Part shown: positions 40,456-54,319 of the stretch, piece after piece
Numbering within the stretch: position 1 is the first letter of the stretch
Layout: every line of letters begins with the position of its first letter
From: Nitrosovibrio tenuis
Lineage (GTDB): Bacteria; Pseudomonadota; Gammaproteobacteria; Burkholderiales; Nitrosomonadaceae
Assembly: GCF_900109785.1 (NCBI RefSeq)
Contig: NZ_FOBH01000011.1
Location: forward strand, 1-64,000
Direction of reading: 5' to 3'
Length of the DNA stretch: 64,000 nt
Notes under the pieces: model-generated
Told to the model about the DNA's origin: nothing
The model's database searches: none
Seen by the model: the letters and a program-made list of their open reading frames with translations, nothing else
Position numbers and translations under genes: made by a program

Positions 40456-40833
40456 TTGAAAGTTAAGGCAACCGTAGAAGAAGTGCTCTCCCGCATTCCG
40501 GGTCCGGCCACGGTAGAGTGGCCAATGGGAGAACCATTCGCCGTAGGGCTCGCCCATGGCTCTATGTCAGTGGAATATTACGCTCCGGTCGGCAACGATC
40601 CGCAAACGCCGCATGAGCAGGATGAGGTCTATTTCATCCATAAAGGAACGGGTGTGCTTGTCATAAACAAGGAGCGCCACCCGTTCAAGGAAGGGGATTG
40701 CCTGTTTGTACCGGCCAACGTCGAGCACCGGTTCGAGAATTTCTCCGGCGACTTTGGCACATGGGTGGTTTTCTGGGGACCTAAAGGCGGGGAAGGACCT
40801 ACAGGAGGAAAAGGACTTAAAGGGGGCGATTGA
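40456..40833 (+). CDS. Small cupin-domain protein with a repeat-derived tail
   Basis: A 125-residue single-domain cupin. The metal site is formed by HEQDEVYFIHKGTG (His/Glu) and the later VEHRF His. GDCLFVPANVEHRF is the second cupin motif. Small cupins bind a metal and varied ligands; this one's role is unknown. The start is a TTG at 40456. The last 18 residues are three hexapeptides (GPKGGE, GPTGGK, GLKGGD) encoded by an 18-bp tandem repeat, so the tail is probably a recent, non-essential addition. Confidence 0.82.
   Translation: MKVKATVEEVLSRIPGPATVEWPMGEPFAVGLAHGSMSVEYYAPVGNDPQTPHEQDEVYFIHKGTGVLVINKERHPFKEGDCLFVPANVEHRFENFSGDFGTWVVFWGPKGGEGPTGGKGLKGGD
40777..40830. repeat. 18-bp triplication encoding the cupin tail
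   Basis: Three 18-bp units at 40777-40794, 40795-40812 and 40813-40830 follow the pattern GGA-CCT/CTT-AAA/ACA-GGN-GGN-RAN. Being a multiple of 3, they keep the reading frame. Confidence 0.85.
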
Positions 40834-40838
40834 CCTGA

Positions 40839-40908
40839 GGGGGAGAAGGGGGAGAAGGGGGACAACGGGGAGAAGGGGAGAACGGAAAGAAGGGGGAGAA
40901 AGGGGTGG
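40839..40908 (+). repeat. Purine-rich GGGGGAGAA array, G-quadruplex candidate
   Basis: Runs of four to five G at 40839, 40848, 40857, 40867, 40875, 40892 and 40902 are mostly separated by 4-5 purine-rich bases, making a 9-bp tandem array on the plus strand. It lies directly after the cupin stop and 75 bp before the GH13 start. At least four runs have loops short enough for a G-quadruplex; the all-purine strand could also form a triplex. Confidence 0.75.
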
Positions 40909-40982
40909 CGAAAGCCCCTAAGCTCACCTATGCTTGAACCTGGAAATAATCGAAAGCCAGCCTATCATTTAAGGTTCAAGCC

Positions 40983-42830
40983 ATGAAACAACTCCCTCTG
41001 GATCAGCTTGGTCCCCGTGAAATCAGCCCCGGCGTGGTGGATTTCGGCATACTGTTGCCATGGATCTCGGCTGCGTATCGCAATCGCCTGTTCGTGAAAA
41101 TCATTCACGAACGCGACCAATTCATCCAAGCGATTCAGCCGCTGGCCTTCGAGTTGCAGCACGGCATCAATGCCGATTACGGCGATATGTGGTCCGTGAC
41201 GGTGAATTTCACCAGCACTACTGATACGCAGCCGGGCTCGCATTTCGGTTCACCCGGGCGGCATGTTTATCGCTTCGAACTGCACAATCCAAACGCGGGT
41301 GTACTGGATTGGATCGTGGATCCTTATGCTCGCGAATATGCCGTTGGCAAACTGTCCGCCTTTACGCTCGGTTACATTCCTTATGCGTGGAGTGCCGAAG
41401 AGGCGAACTGGAAAACGCCCGCGCTGCACGACCTCATCCTGTATGAATTGAATGTCGCCGAATTCGGCGGCAGCCTGCAAGGTGCGATTGACCGACTCGA
41501 TTACCTCGCGGATCTCGGTGTGAATGCGCTGTCATTAATGCCCGTCAACAACGTTTCCCTGGAAGTCGACTGGGGCTATTTGCCGCTGGGCTATTTTGGC
41601 GTCGATGAGCGTTTTGGCAAAAGAAATGATTTTCAGGGTTTCGTCGATGCCGCGCACCAGCGTGGCCTGGCGATAATCGTTGATGTGGTTTATGGGCACA
41701 CCGGCAGGGATTTTCCTTATGCCGATCTCTACCAGAGGCTCCAGTATGACGAAAACCCGTTCATGGGACCCTTTGCCAAGGATTATTTCAATGATCTCGG
41801 TATCAGCACCGATTTCAATCGTGCTCTGACCCGTGATTTTTTCTACACCGTCAATCTACACTGGTTGAATACATACCATATTGACGGCTTCCGCTACGAC
41901 TGCGTCCCAAACTATTGGGATGGTGCCTTGGGCGTGGGTTACGCCAACCTGGTCTTTAACACTTACGAATATGTCAAAAGCTCGATCGTCAACCTCAAAA
42001 GGTTCGATGCGCCGGATGGACCGCGGCTGATCCAGATTGCGGAGCAACTGGAAGCTCCCGAGCAGATTCTTGAACAGAGCTACAGCAATGCCACCTGGCA
42101 GAACGCGACCTTTGGAGCGGCAGAAGCCTGCGCTCATGCCGCGGCGGGCGCGGTCGAGAATCTCGGCCAGCGACTCGGCGCGTTGGGCTACATTGAACAG
42201 GCAACCCAAAATGGCAACACAATGGCCAAGGCCCCGCTGCAATACATCGAGAACCACGACCACAGCCGCTTCCTGTGCGAGTTCGACCTTCGTTATCGCG
42301 ACTGGAATCCGTTGTTCGCCGAAGGCGACCGCGCGCAATGGTATCGCCTCCAGCCCTATCTGATCGCCCTGCTCGCCTCGAAGGGCATCCCCATGCTATG
42401 GCAGGGCCAGGAATTTGGCGAGAATTACTTTGTGCCAGAGGCGGGCCTTGGCCGGGTACTGCTGCTGCGGCCGCTGCGCTGGGACTATTTTTATGATGAC
42501 GCTGGCAAAAACCTGGTCAGGCTGACCCGAAGTTTGGTGAAGCTGCGTAACAGTTGCGTCGAGCTGCGCCGGGGAAGTCATTATTTCCATAATGATTACA
42601 GCCGTTATCTATCGCGCGGCATTCTGCTTTTCCAGCGCGAAACCCCCAATGCAGTGAGCGTGATCGCAGTAAACTTCACTGATACCGACCAGAGCGTGCC
42701 GTTCACATTTACACGACGTGGCAACTATATCGAACAGCTGCACGGGCTGAATAATTTCACTGTTGGGGAAAGAGACGAGCGCTGGCTCACTGTCCCGTCC
42801 AGTTACGGCCGCATCTGGCGAAGTGCTTGA
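40983..42830 (+). CDS. GH13 alpha-amylase-family enzyme
   Basis: A 615-residue enzyme with an N-terminal beta-sandwich (residues 1-145) before the (beta/alpha)8 barrel. Catalytic residues are predicted as Asp306 (GFRYDCV), Glu354 (IAEQLEAP) and Asp426 (ENHDHSRF). DVVYGHTG is conserved region I. The layout resembles malto-oligosyltrehalose trehalohydrolase or branching enzymes, but no treY, treS or glg gene is beside it, so the exact reaction is open. An amylase-type C-terminal domain is present. No signal peptide is seen. Confidence 0.82.
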   Translation: MKQLPLDQLGPREISPGVVDFGILLPWISAAYRNRLFVKIIHERDQFIQAIQPLAFELQHGINADYGDMWSVTVNFTSTTDTQPGSHFGSPGRHVYRFELHNPNAGVLDWIVDPYAREYAVGKLSAFTLGYIPYAWSAEEANWKTPALHDLILYELNVAEFGGSLQGAIDRLDYLADLGVNALSLMPVNNVSLEVDWGYLPLGYFGVDERFGKRNDFQGFVDAAHQRGLAIIVDVVYGHTGRDFPYADLYQRLQYDENPFMGPFAKDYFNDLGISTDFNRALTRDFFYTVNLHWLNTYHIDGFRYDCVPNYWDGALGVGYANLVFNTYEYVKSSIVNLKRFDAPDGPRLIQIAEQLEAPEQILEQSYSNATWQNATFGAAEACAHAAAGAVENLGQRLGALGYIEQATQNGNTMAKAPLQYIENHDHSRFLCEFDLRYRDWNPLFAEGDRAQWYRLQPYLIALLASKGIPMLWQGQEFGENYFVPEAGLGRVLLLRPLRWDYFYDDAGKNLVRLTRSLVKLRNSCVELRRGSHYFHNDYSRYLSRGILLFQRETPNAVSVIAVNFTDTDQSVPFTFTRRGNYIEQLHGLNNFTVGERDERWLTVPSSYGRIWRSA

Positions 42831-42883
42831 AGGTTTAACGTTACCCCACGCCCATACGTCTATAAAACCTGAGGAAACAAACA

Positions 42884-42913
42884 TTGGCATTATCCCCCAT
42901 AGGGGTATACAAT
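42884..42913 (+). promoter_or_regulatory. czc promoter with an inverted repeat in the spacer
   Basis: TTGGCA (42884-42889) and TACAAT (42908-42913) are 18 bp apart. The spacer holds TATCCCCCATAGGGGTATA (42891-42909), an interrupted palindrome with CCCC/GGGG half-sites. Metal-responsive MerR-type and CsoR/RcnR-type regulators bind such sites; which one acts here is unknown and no regulator gene is adjacent. The start codon at 42923 is so close that the transcript would be nearly leaderless. Confidence 0.5.
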
Positions 42914-42922
42914 CGACACGCC

Positions 42923-43300
42923 ATGAATAAGCGCCTCCATATTTTTTCCGTCGTGTTTGCATTGTTCATCAGCATGCTGACGAACTCGTTTGGCTGGGCG
43001 TTTAATGGCGAGGTATTCGCTCACGAGCTTGATCATGAGCATCACGTTCTCTCGCTTGATCCCACCGCGCATCTCGAGGCGCATCAACATGCTGTCGCCC
43101 GTGATGACGGCCATCTCGATGCCGCGACCCATCTGTGTCTTCATGCGGCTGGGCAGTATCAGCCGTTTTTCTTCACAGCTCCTCCGTTGGTGCCCGCTTC
43201 AGCCAATGTGCAGGTTTTAAGCACATTTGTCTCTGTCCTCGTTCCCGAATCCGTTCCGGATTCCCCCCTGCATCCTCCCCGAATCAACTTCGCAAGCTAA
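42923..43300 (+). CDS. His-rich periplasmic protein, CzcI-like
   Basis: A 125-residue exported protein. The signal peptide spans about residues 1-33 (FSVVFALFISMLTNSFGWAF). The mature part opens with a metal-binding-like cluster, HELDHEHH, HLEAHQH and DDGHLDAATHLCLH, then a Pro-rich tail. CzcI proteins have this layout and lead czc operons, where they modulate metal resistance. Homology is inferred from layout and context. It is 171 bp upstream of czcC. Confidence 0.65.
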   Translation: MNKRLHIFSVVFALFISMLTNSFGWAFNGEVFAHELDHEHHVLSLDPTAHLEAHQHAVARDDGHLDAATHLCLHAAGQYQPFFFTAPPLVPASANVQVLSTFVSVLVPESVPDSPLHPPRINFAS

Positions 43301-43471
43301 ATCTTCAAGTCACACCGGACCTAGTCCTTAAGGTTACTTGGCGCGGCTTTGTCATCCTCCCAAGCAGCGCTAGATATTCCGCTTTGTGGCTTGTTGTTGC
43401 ACGTTTATTCGCATTGAATCGGTTTCGCTTATTGCGCTCCTGATTGATGCATGGCATTTGCGGAGTATTCC

Positions 43472-44881
43472 ATGAACACTAACGTGTTGTTGGCGTCTCG
43501 ATATTTGGCGCTGGCAGGTTTGCTTATTCTGGTGCTCAGTTGCTCGTCTGCGACAAGCGCCGAAGATATTTCTCCCCTCGTCTTTTCCAGCGGGACGCCA
43601 GATGACCACGCTCTATCCTTACCCGAGGAAAAAGCCGAACTCACCTTGCGCGAAGCCGCGCATTTTGCGTTACAGCACAACCCTGAATTGGCGGCTTTTG
43701 CCAAGGAGATACGCGCGCTTCAGGGAGCGACGCTTCAAGCCGGACTGCTTCGAAACCCTGAGTTGTCCGTGAACGTTGAGAATGTGGGAAATACTCAGGC
43801 TCTTCGAGGTGATATCAACTCTCAAAAAAACGTTGCGCAAGAAGTTGTGCAGCAACTCACGACCATTCGGATCTATCAACTGATAGAGGTCGGCGGAAAA
43901 CGCGCCGCAAGGGTTAGTGCAGCTTTGTTGGGTCAGGAAGTGGCGGGGAAAGACTACGAAGCCAAGCGCACAGAACTCATAGCGCGGGTGGCAAATGTAT
44001 TTACCGACGTGCTCGCGGCACAGGAGCAGTTGCGGCTTGCGGAAGAGAGTCAGAAACTGGCACGAAAGGTGGTGAACGCGGTTGCAAAACGCGTTCAGGC
44101 CGGCAAAGTTCCCCCCATCGAGGAAACCAGGGTCGAGGTAGCGTTTTCCACCACGCAAATCGCATTGGTGCAAGCGCAACGCGATCTGGCGGCGGCGCGC
44201 AAACGGTTGACACTGTTATGGGGCAATTCGTCCCCCCAATTTGGAAAGGCGCTGGGTGACCTTCAATCGTTCGTTACCCTGCCGAGCTTTGAGGCACTCG
44301 CGCAGCGGGTCCTCACCAGTCCCATGGCGCTTCGCGGCATGAAAGGTATTGAGCAGCGAAAGGCTCTGCTGGACGTGCAGAGAACACGGCGCATACCGGA
44401 TGTCACCGTTAGCGCCGGTGTTGTTCACCATGCGCAGCTTGGAGGCAACACCCCCGTGGTTAGCCTGGCGGTACCGCTGCCATTGTTCGACCGCAACCAG
44501 GGCAACCTCCGGGAAGCCCACCAACGCGTCGATAAGGCTGTTGATGAGCAAATGGCCACCGAGTTGCGGCTTAAAACGGAGCTTACTCAGGCCTATGAGG
44601 CTTTGTCGGCATCACAGGATGAAATCCACATTTTAGCCAATGACATATTACCCAGAGCCAGAAGTGCTTTCGAAGTCACAAATAAAGGCTACGAATTAGG
44701 AAAATTCGGCTTTCTTGAAGTGCTCGATGCGCAGCGTACCTTGTTTCAGAATCAGGTCCTGTACGTGCGTGCGCTCGCGAACTACCAGCGCCTGGTCAAT
44801 GAGATAGAGCGCCTGATTGCAGCCCCCCTCGGGGGCGTACCCGACGAAGTATCCGAAGTATCAAGTCCACTCGGCAATTAA
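43472..44881 (+). CDS. czcC: Outer-membrane efflux protein CzcC (TolC family)
   Basis: The outer-membrane channel of a tripartite metal exporter. From the ATG at 43472, with CGGAG seven bases upstream, it has 469 residues. The N-terminus ends in a lipobox-like VLSC, so it is probably a lipoprotein. Two OEP repeats of long coiled helices follow (LREAAHFALQHNPELAAF; the second near residues 270-440). It is followed after 35 bp by czcB. Confidence 0.92.
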   Translation: MNTNVLLASRYLALAGLLILVLSCSSATSAEDISPLVFSSGTPDDHALSLPEEKAELTLREAAHFALQHNPELAAFAKEIRALQGATLQAGLLRNPELSVNVENVGNTQALRGDINSQKNVAQEVVQQLTTIRIYQLIEVGGKRAARVSAALLGQEVAGKDYEAKRTELIARVANVFTDVLAAQEQLRLAEESQKLARKVVNAVAKRVQAGKVPPIEETRVEVAFSTTQIALVQAQRDLAAARKRLTLLWGNSSPQFGKALGDLQSFVTLPSFEALAQRVLTSPMALRGMKGIEQRKALLDVQRTRRIPDVTVSAGVVHHAQLGGNTPVVSLAVPLPLFDRNQGNLREAHQRVDKAVDEQMATELRLKTELTQAYEALSASQDEIHILANDILPRARSAFEVTNKGYELGKFGFLEVLDAQRTLFQNQVLYVRALANYQRLVNEIERLIAAPLGGVPDEVSEVSSPLGN

Positions 44882-44916
44882 TGAGCGTAGCCCAAATACG
44901 GATTTAAGGAGTGATT

Positions 44917-49643
<4,727 letters not shown>

Positions 49644-49809
49644 GGGGCAGACGGGCAAGTGTCGCAATGCATATACTCTTTAAACTCATGTAGGAGCCTT
49701 TGCTCCATTGCATACACGCTGCCTATGTTTTCTTATGTTATCGAGCCTGGTTCGGCGAGGGGGCAAGGACACATCGCCATCATGCCGTAGCGTTGCTCAC
49801 TTGATATCG

Positions 49810-50550
49810 TCATCTAAAAATATCGAAATTTGTGCTCCAGAGGACTTGTAACAAGAAAAGGTTTCTTCTGTGTCCGAACGTATCGATAACGGAGGTTTGC
49901 AGCATTGGCCCTATTTCAATATTTCCCATGTGTCCTGTACTGTAACCGATACCGCCATATAGCCAGTCCTCGCTATAAACAGCATTTCGTTGTCCTGAGG
50001 TGCTGAAATAAAACTCGTTATAAGTGTTCACGTAAAATTCGCCCGGATCGAGCCTCTCGCCTTGCAACGGAAGGTTATACCCAACCATATATCTGAGCCG
50101 CGTTGATAGAGGTGTTTCATGAGTCCGGTTGTTGGTAACGAACCGTTCTTCGAAACGAACCCGCTGATAGAGATTTCCCATTAAAACAGGAGTACTGAAG
50201 ATAGCCTGCTGGAATATCCGGTTTTCGTTTGTTGAATCGTTATTGAAAGGATCCGTGCGCTGATATACATACGCAACAGCAAAATTCAATTGCGGGCTGT
50301 ATTTATAGATGAGGCTGGGCTGAAAATAGGACTGAATATCCCGGGCGGGAAAGCGTCTTCCATCAACGGTCCGGTCCGTGGCGTTCAGAGTGGTGGAGAC
50401 GAATAAATTGTAGTCAAAAACATCGGTGACCCTGCCTGTCTGAGAAATTGCAGGCAGAACACCGACCAAATTCGCGTCCCCGGCCCGGGAAATATCCACA
50501 TGTATAAGCAGGATGAAAATAATGACAATTTTCATCCTGAAGATAATCAT
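49810..50550 (-). CDS. DUF2490-family outer-membrane beta-barrel protein
   Basis: A 246-residue exported protein. After a signal peptide (about residues 1-23) there are alternating aromatic strands typical of a beta-barrel (PSLIYKYSPQLNFAVAYVYQ, RLRYMVGYNLPLQ, NTYNEFYFSTSG), ending in a C-terminal Phe-containing strand. This matches DUF2490, whose function is unknown. The start at 50550 has CAGG upstream; an ATG five codons in is possible. It is convergent with the czc operon. Confidence 0.72.
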   Translation of the reverse strand: MIIFRMKIVIIFILLIHVDISRAGDANLVGVLPAISQTGRVTDVFDYNLFVSTTLNATDRTVDGRRFPARDIQSYFQPSLIYKYSPQLNFAVAYVYQRTDPFNNDSTNENRIFQQAIFSTPVLMGNLYQRVRFEERFVTNNRTHETPLSTRLRYMVGYNLPLQGERLDPGEFYVNTYNEFYFSTSGQRNAVYSEDWLYGGIGYSTGHMGNIEIGPMLQTSVIDTFGHRRNLFLLQVLWSTNFDIFR

Positions 50551-50656
50551 GAATACCTGTATTTCATTATGAGAATAGCATGCAGGCGACTGATGAGGTT
50601 TAACTGAAGAAAAAGCTCATGTCAATTGGTACGCAACCCCGCTTTGCTGAGCGCCA

Positions 50657-51196
50657 TTAATTCAGTATCGGAAGACTCGGCACCTCTTCCTTTGTTATTT
50701 CTTTTAAATCTCCCGCCCGGGTGAAAAAAGCCTCAAAAAAATGCTCCCCGTCAGGTCGTTTTCCCCTTAATTTTATTTCGAAAAAAATTTCCCCTCCTGA
50801 AGCGACTTCTTCGCATTTATAGATGTGGTAGCGGGTAAAGTTACTATTGAAATAATCAATGATTTTATGATGAGCAGCGTCTTCAATGACCGCGCAGTCA
50901 ATCTCTTTTTCCACTTCAATAATTCCCCCTGAACTATCAAATGTCAGGTCAAATTTGTCGCCTTTATATTTTAGTTTGACTTCGTATCTCGTTTTGCCAG
51001 CCTCATCAAGCTCCATAAAGTATTTTACTTTGCTTGCTTCAGGGTAGTGCGTTTGAAGGTATTTGAAGGCTCTCATGGGAATCTCTTTGACCGAAACCTC
51101 GACGCCTTCCCTGGCAAATGCGGGGTATAAAAAAAATAGAGACAAGATAAGCAGACTAAATCCCGTCATTATGAAACCTAGAGGCTGGATTCTCAT
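50657..51196 (-). CDS. Exported PepSY-like protein
   Basis: A 179-residue protein with a signal peptide ending AFA near residue 28. The mature part has two repeats of a PepSY-like/DUF2874 pattern: a helix (AFKYLQTHYPEASKVKY) then paired strands (KTRYEVKLKYKGDKFDLTFD), repeated near residues 108-175. Such proteins often bind or inhibit other exported factors. Function is unknown. It lies 106 bp upstream of the DUF2490 gene and may be co-transcribed with it. Confidence 0.68.
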   Translation of the reverse strand: MRIQPLGFIMTGFSLLILSLFFLYPAFAREGVEVSVKEIPMRAFKYLQTHYPEASKVKYFMELDEAGKTRYEVKLKYKGDKFDLTFDSSGGIIEVEKEIDCAVIEDAAHHKIIDYFNSNFTRYHIYKCEEVASGGEIFFEIKLRGKRPDGEHFFEAFFTRAGDLKEITKEEVPSLPILN

Positions 51197-51343
51197 GATT
51201 TTATTTTCTCCGCATAACGGCGACCCAGTGAAGGAGACTCGAATCCAGGGATGCCATGATCGCGCTCCAAGGCCATCCGTGCCCGTTTCATGGGTAATGG
51301 AAAGGATATATCAACGAGAAGACGACGCGGAGAATTAGATTGA

Positions 51344-52306
51344 TCAGTACCGCGTTCTCAGCTCGCTTGCAGCGCGGCCGACCTTGCGCCGGAGAAGGAC
51401 ACGCAATGTCGCTCCGTCAGCATAACCGACCTGAGAAGCAATGAGATCGATACTATCGGTGCTCGTCCGCAAAAGATGTACGGCGCGCTCGACGCGCAGA
51501 TCCTGAAAATACGAAAGCGGCGTTTTATCCAGTACTGCTCGCAATCGGCGGGATAACGTTCTCTCGCTGGTACCTGTTGCTCTCGCTGCATCGGCCAGCG
51601 AGAAGCCTTTGGCCAAATTATGCCGCGCCCAGCGCTCAAACCGCTCGACCAGTGGGTCGCTATGCATAAGGTGATCGGAAATCGCAAAAACCGCCTGCGA
51701 CGAACGCGGCTCGATCGATAGAAAGCGGGCAGTTAACGCTGCCAGGGTTGGGCTGCCGCGTCTGATAAGCCATAGCGCAAGATCAACGTGAGCAAGCGCG
51801 GCGCCTGCGGTAACAAAACCGGATGAACTTACTACCATGCGCGAGTCTTCCAGATTGACACCAGGATAATGCTTGCGGAACAGGGGAGCAAGCCACCAGG
51901 ATGTAGTGGCACTTTGCCCATTGAGAAGGAGAGTGCCTGCAAGAACGAATGTGCCCGTACAGGCGGCTCCTATCAAGACACCGTCCTCAGCCCACTCGCG
52001 CAAATATGCGCCAGCATCAGCTATATCAGGGCGCTCGAGCGCCGGTTGCAAGGTTTCGGGCGTTTTCGCGCCGAGCGCGGGAATCAAAACCACATCCGGA
52101 CGGCCACATCGTCCTACAGGCACGGCAGGCACCGATAGCCGATGGCTTGTACGGACATTACGGCGAACACCCGTGACAGTTATTTCGAAAGAAGTCGACG
52201 CAGCACCCGCGGAGGCTGCCAGATCATTCGCGATGCTTAGAGTATCAAGGATAGTCGCCAGGCCGGTATCAAAAGCCCCGTCGAGCGCAAGGACGTGAAT
52301 ACGCAT
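51344..52306 (-). CDS. GlxA-type transcriptional regulator (DJ-1/PfpI + AraC HTH)
   Basis: A 320-residue regulator from the ATG at 52306. The N-terminal DJ-1/PfpI-like domain contains the elbow IGAACTGTFVLAG. The C-terminal AraC domain has two helix-turn-helices (FSLADAARATGTSERTLSRR and SIDLIASQVGYADGATL). An upstream ATG adds 14 unmatched residues. It is divergent from a broken monooxygenase gene, which was probably its target. Confidence 0.88.
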   Translation of the reverse strand: MRIHVLALDGAFDTGLATILDTLSIANDLAASAGAASTSFEITVTGVRRNVRTSHRLSVPAVPVGRCGRPDVVLIPALGAKTPETLQPALERPDIADAGAYLREWAEDGVLIGAACTGTFVLAGTLLLNGQSATTSWWLAPLFRKHYPGVNLEDSRMVVSSSGFVTAGAALAHVDLALWLIRRGSPTLAALTARFLSIEPRSSQAVFAISDHLMHSDPLVERFERWARHNLAKGFSLADAARATGTSERTLSRRLRAVLDKTPLSYFQDLRVERAVHLLRTSTDSIDLIASQVGYADGATLRVLLRRKVGRAASELRTRY

Positions 52307-52406
52307 GGCGAGAATTATATCAAATTTATCGATCCTGCCATTTGGCAAAAGCTGGCGGACCCTCTAAAGTCTTAGTCCGCTGTTCAACCACGGAAGGGAA
52401 ATAATC

Positions 52407-52707
52407 ATGGTAAAAGTTGCTCTGTTTGTGCGGTACAGGCCAAGCCAGGAAGAGAAGCAGATGTAATGAGCTTTCTTGAAAAGGGTCTTGCACTGGCAAA
52501 TCAGGAAGCCGCCACCCCGGTCTGGTTTGCTCTGCGTCTGGGCCCATCGACTTTCGGCATTTTTGATGCATTCGCCGATGAATCAGGCTGTTCTGCCCAT
52601 TTGTCCGGCCCTATCGCTGCCGCACTGATGGCTAATGCAGCTGATTTACTGGCCGAAGCACCGCAAATCGAGCATGTGACGTGCTTGCCGCGAAGCTTCG
52701 TGCCTGA
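52407..52707 (+). pseudogene. Antibiotic biosynthesis monooxygenase (ABM) gene broken by two frameshifts
   Basis: An ATG at 52407 after GGAAGGGA opens MVKVALFVR. A one-base loss near 52430-52440 then shifts the frame, and the intact central part reads KPGREADVMSFLEKGLALAN onward. A second one-base loss at about 52676-52678 shifts it again; the original end reads DVLAAKLRA then TGA at 52705-52707. Restoring one base at each site gives about 100 residues with the ABM pattern of small quinol monooxygenases. Either a true pseudogene or two assembly errors explain this. Confidence 0.75.
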
Positions 52708-53029
52708 CCCTCTGGCAAAAAAGAGTCTGCGTCCGTAGTGCAATCCGATCAATCATATTAATGGCCTGGTTCGCTATCTTTACATGGGCAAGGAGGCCTT
52801 GAAGGAAGCCGTTCCACCGGGTCCGATTCGGCCGTGCCCGATTGTTTGGCAGTCTGCCGTGACCAGTAACGCTTCCGCGACCTGAAACTCTTGTTGTCCT
52901 TCGTGGGTTGGTCTGCTCTGCAAACTCAATGGATATGTTGGAGCAATACTGGGCAATAATTCCAGATCTTCCTTGCATCGGGGGGATTTAGGATAAAATG
53001 TTTGATCGATCATTACGCGCCGGCAATTC
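52708..53029. other. 322-bp spacer before the DUF2863 gene
   Basis: No gene is supported. A TAAAAT box near 52993 could serve the downstream gene, but no -35 at a proper distance is clear. Confidence 0.5.
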
Positions 53030-54250
53030 ATGAAAAAGCTTCGCGCCCCCCATCGCACGAAATCCCCCCGGGTAGTTCAGGAGCTTTACCGACTGGCGGT
53101 AGGGCTTGCCGCTTCAGGCAGTCGTATCGAGGATGCGTTCTGGGAGAACCGGCTGGCTGTAAAAATACGCACGCAATTGCGTACGGGTGACGATCAGAAT
53201 CTTGAAGCGGCTCTGGATCAGCTTTATGAAACCGATCCCGTCGCTTATGGCGAGTTCATCTACGCCATCGAAGCCGCGATCGAATGTGGTACCGTTACGC
53301 GCGGCGAACGTGGTTACGATGTGTTGATGTTCGCGATACCGCTACTGACATGGTCGCGCTTCTCAATCCCTTCCGGGCCTATAACGGAAACCGTGCTCGC
53401 CAATCTCAGGATCCAGCTCCAGTCACACGTACTGGTGGCAAATGCCCAGTTTGTGCTGGCGGATTGTCTCTTCAGTCCCGACCAGCTGCCGCGCGGATAC
53501 CACCTTACACATGAACTGGCTGGGAAGCTATGGACAGCAGCGCTGGCCGGAGAACCCGGATTGCATATGAACCCCCGTAATCTGGCCGAAACCGGGCGTT
53601 TCCTATCGGATACCCGATATGTACTCGGGGCAATCGCCGTATTACAGGGGATGCCGATGTTTCGCTGGCAGCAGGCTGACGGAGCAACCGAAAGCAGAAG
53701 GACCGGCAACTTGATGGAATCAAGGCGTTGGAAGGAAGAATTATTGGCTCCGTGGCAGACTCAGAGTACTGAAGCCATGCGGCCGCTTTTCCCGGGATGC
53801 GCATTTGAAGTGCTCAGCCCCGACGGTTTTTTTTCAGCGTGGCGGATGGCCGATCGCCTTGCCCGGCCTTATTCCATGCATGCGACCGTTGATTTTCTGC
53901 AATCGACCCTGAATATTTCTCCCGGCGGGCTGCGCGCGATAGTTGCGCCTTTTTATGACCAATGGCTGGAGGAATACCGCGTAAGCTTCACCCTCAGGAA
54001 CCGTGATAATGTGCTGTACGGGCTCGTCTGGGCGCTAGTCGGGGATGAAGATGAGAATACTGATACCGTAACGCAAATTGAAGCAACCTTAAGAGAGTGT
54101 GGTGTAACTGAGATGACCCTGCTGGAAAATCGCTTTCCCCTGGAGTATTGCGAGGATTGTGGCGCACCGCTCTTTCCAAACCCGGAAGGAGAAGTAGTCC
54201 ATGCGGAATTTCCCGAGGAAGGTGAATTGGTACCGGTACACCTGCATTGA
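53030..54250 (+). CDS. DUF2863 family protein
   Basis: A 406-residue cytoplasmic protein of a family largely restricted to Betaproteobacteria, with unknown function. It begins with a basic stretch (KKLRAPHRTKSPR), then helical segments. The C-terminus has YCEDCGAPLFPNPEGE, a single CxxC that may bind zinc or be redox-active. It is 69 bp upstream of msrB; the pairing suggests but does not prove a shared role. Confidence 0.82.
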   Translation: MKKLRAPHRTKSPRVVQELYRLAVGLAASGSRIEDAFWENRLAVKIRTQLRTGDDQNLEAALDQLYETDPVAYGEFIYAIEAAIECGTVTRGERGYDVLMFAIPLLTWSRFSIPSGPITETVLANLRIQLQSHVLVANAQFVLADCLFSPDQLPRGYHLTHELAGKLWTAALAGEPGLHMNPRNLAETGRFLSDTRYVLGAIAVLQGMPMFRWQQADGATESRRTGNLMESRRWKEELLAPWQTQSTEAMRPLFPGCAFEVLSPDGFFSAWRMADRLARPYSMHATVDFLQSTLNISPGGLRAIVAPFYDQWLEEYRVSFTLRNRDNVLYGLVWALVGDEDENTDTVTQIEATLRECGVTEMTLLENRFPLEYCEDCGAPLFPNPEGEVVHAEFPEEGELVPVHLH

Positions 54251-54319
54251 ATATGTACCTTGCATTAAGGGAAAGACGACAGAATCAAACGTGCATCGTT
54301 TCTGGACGGAAAAGTTATT

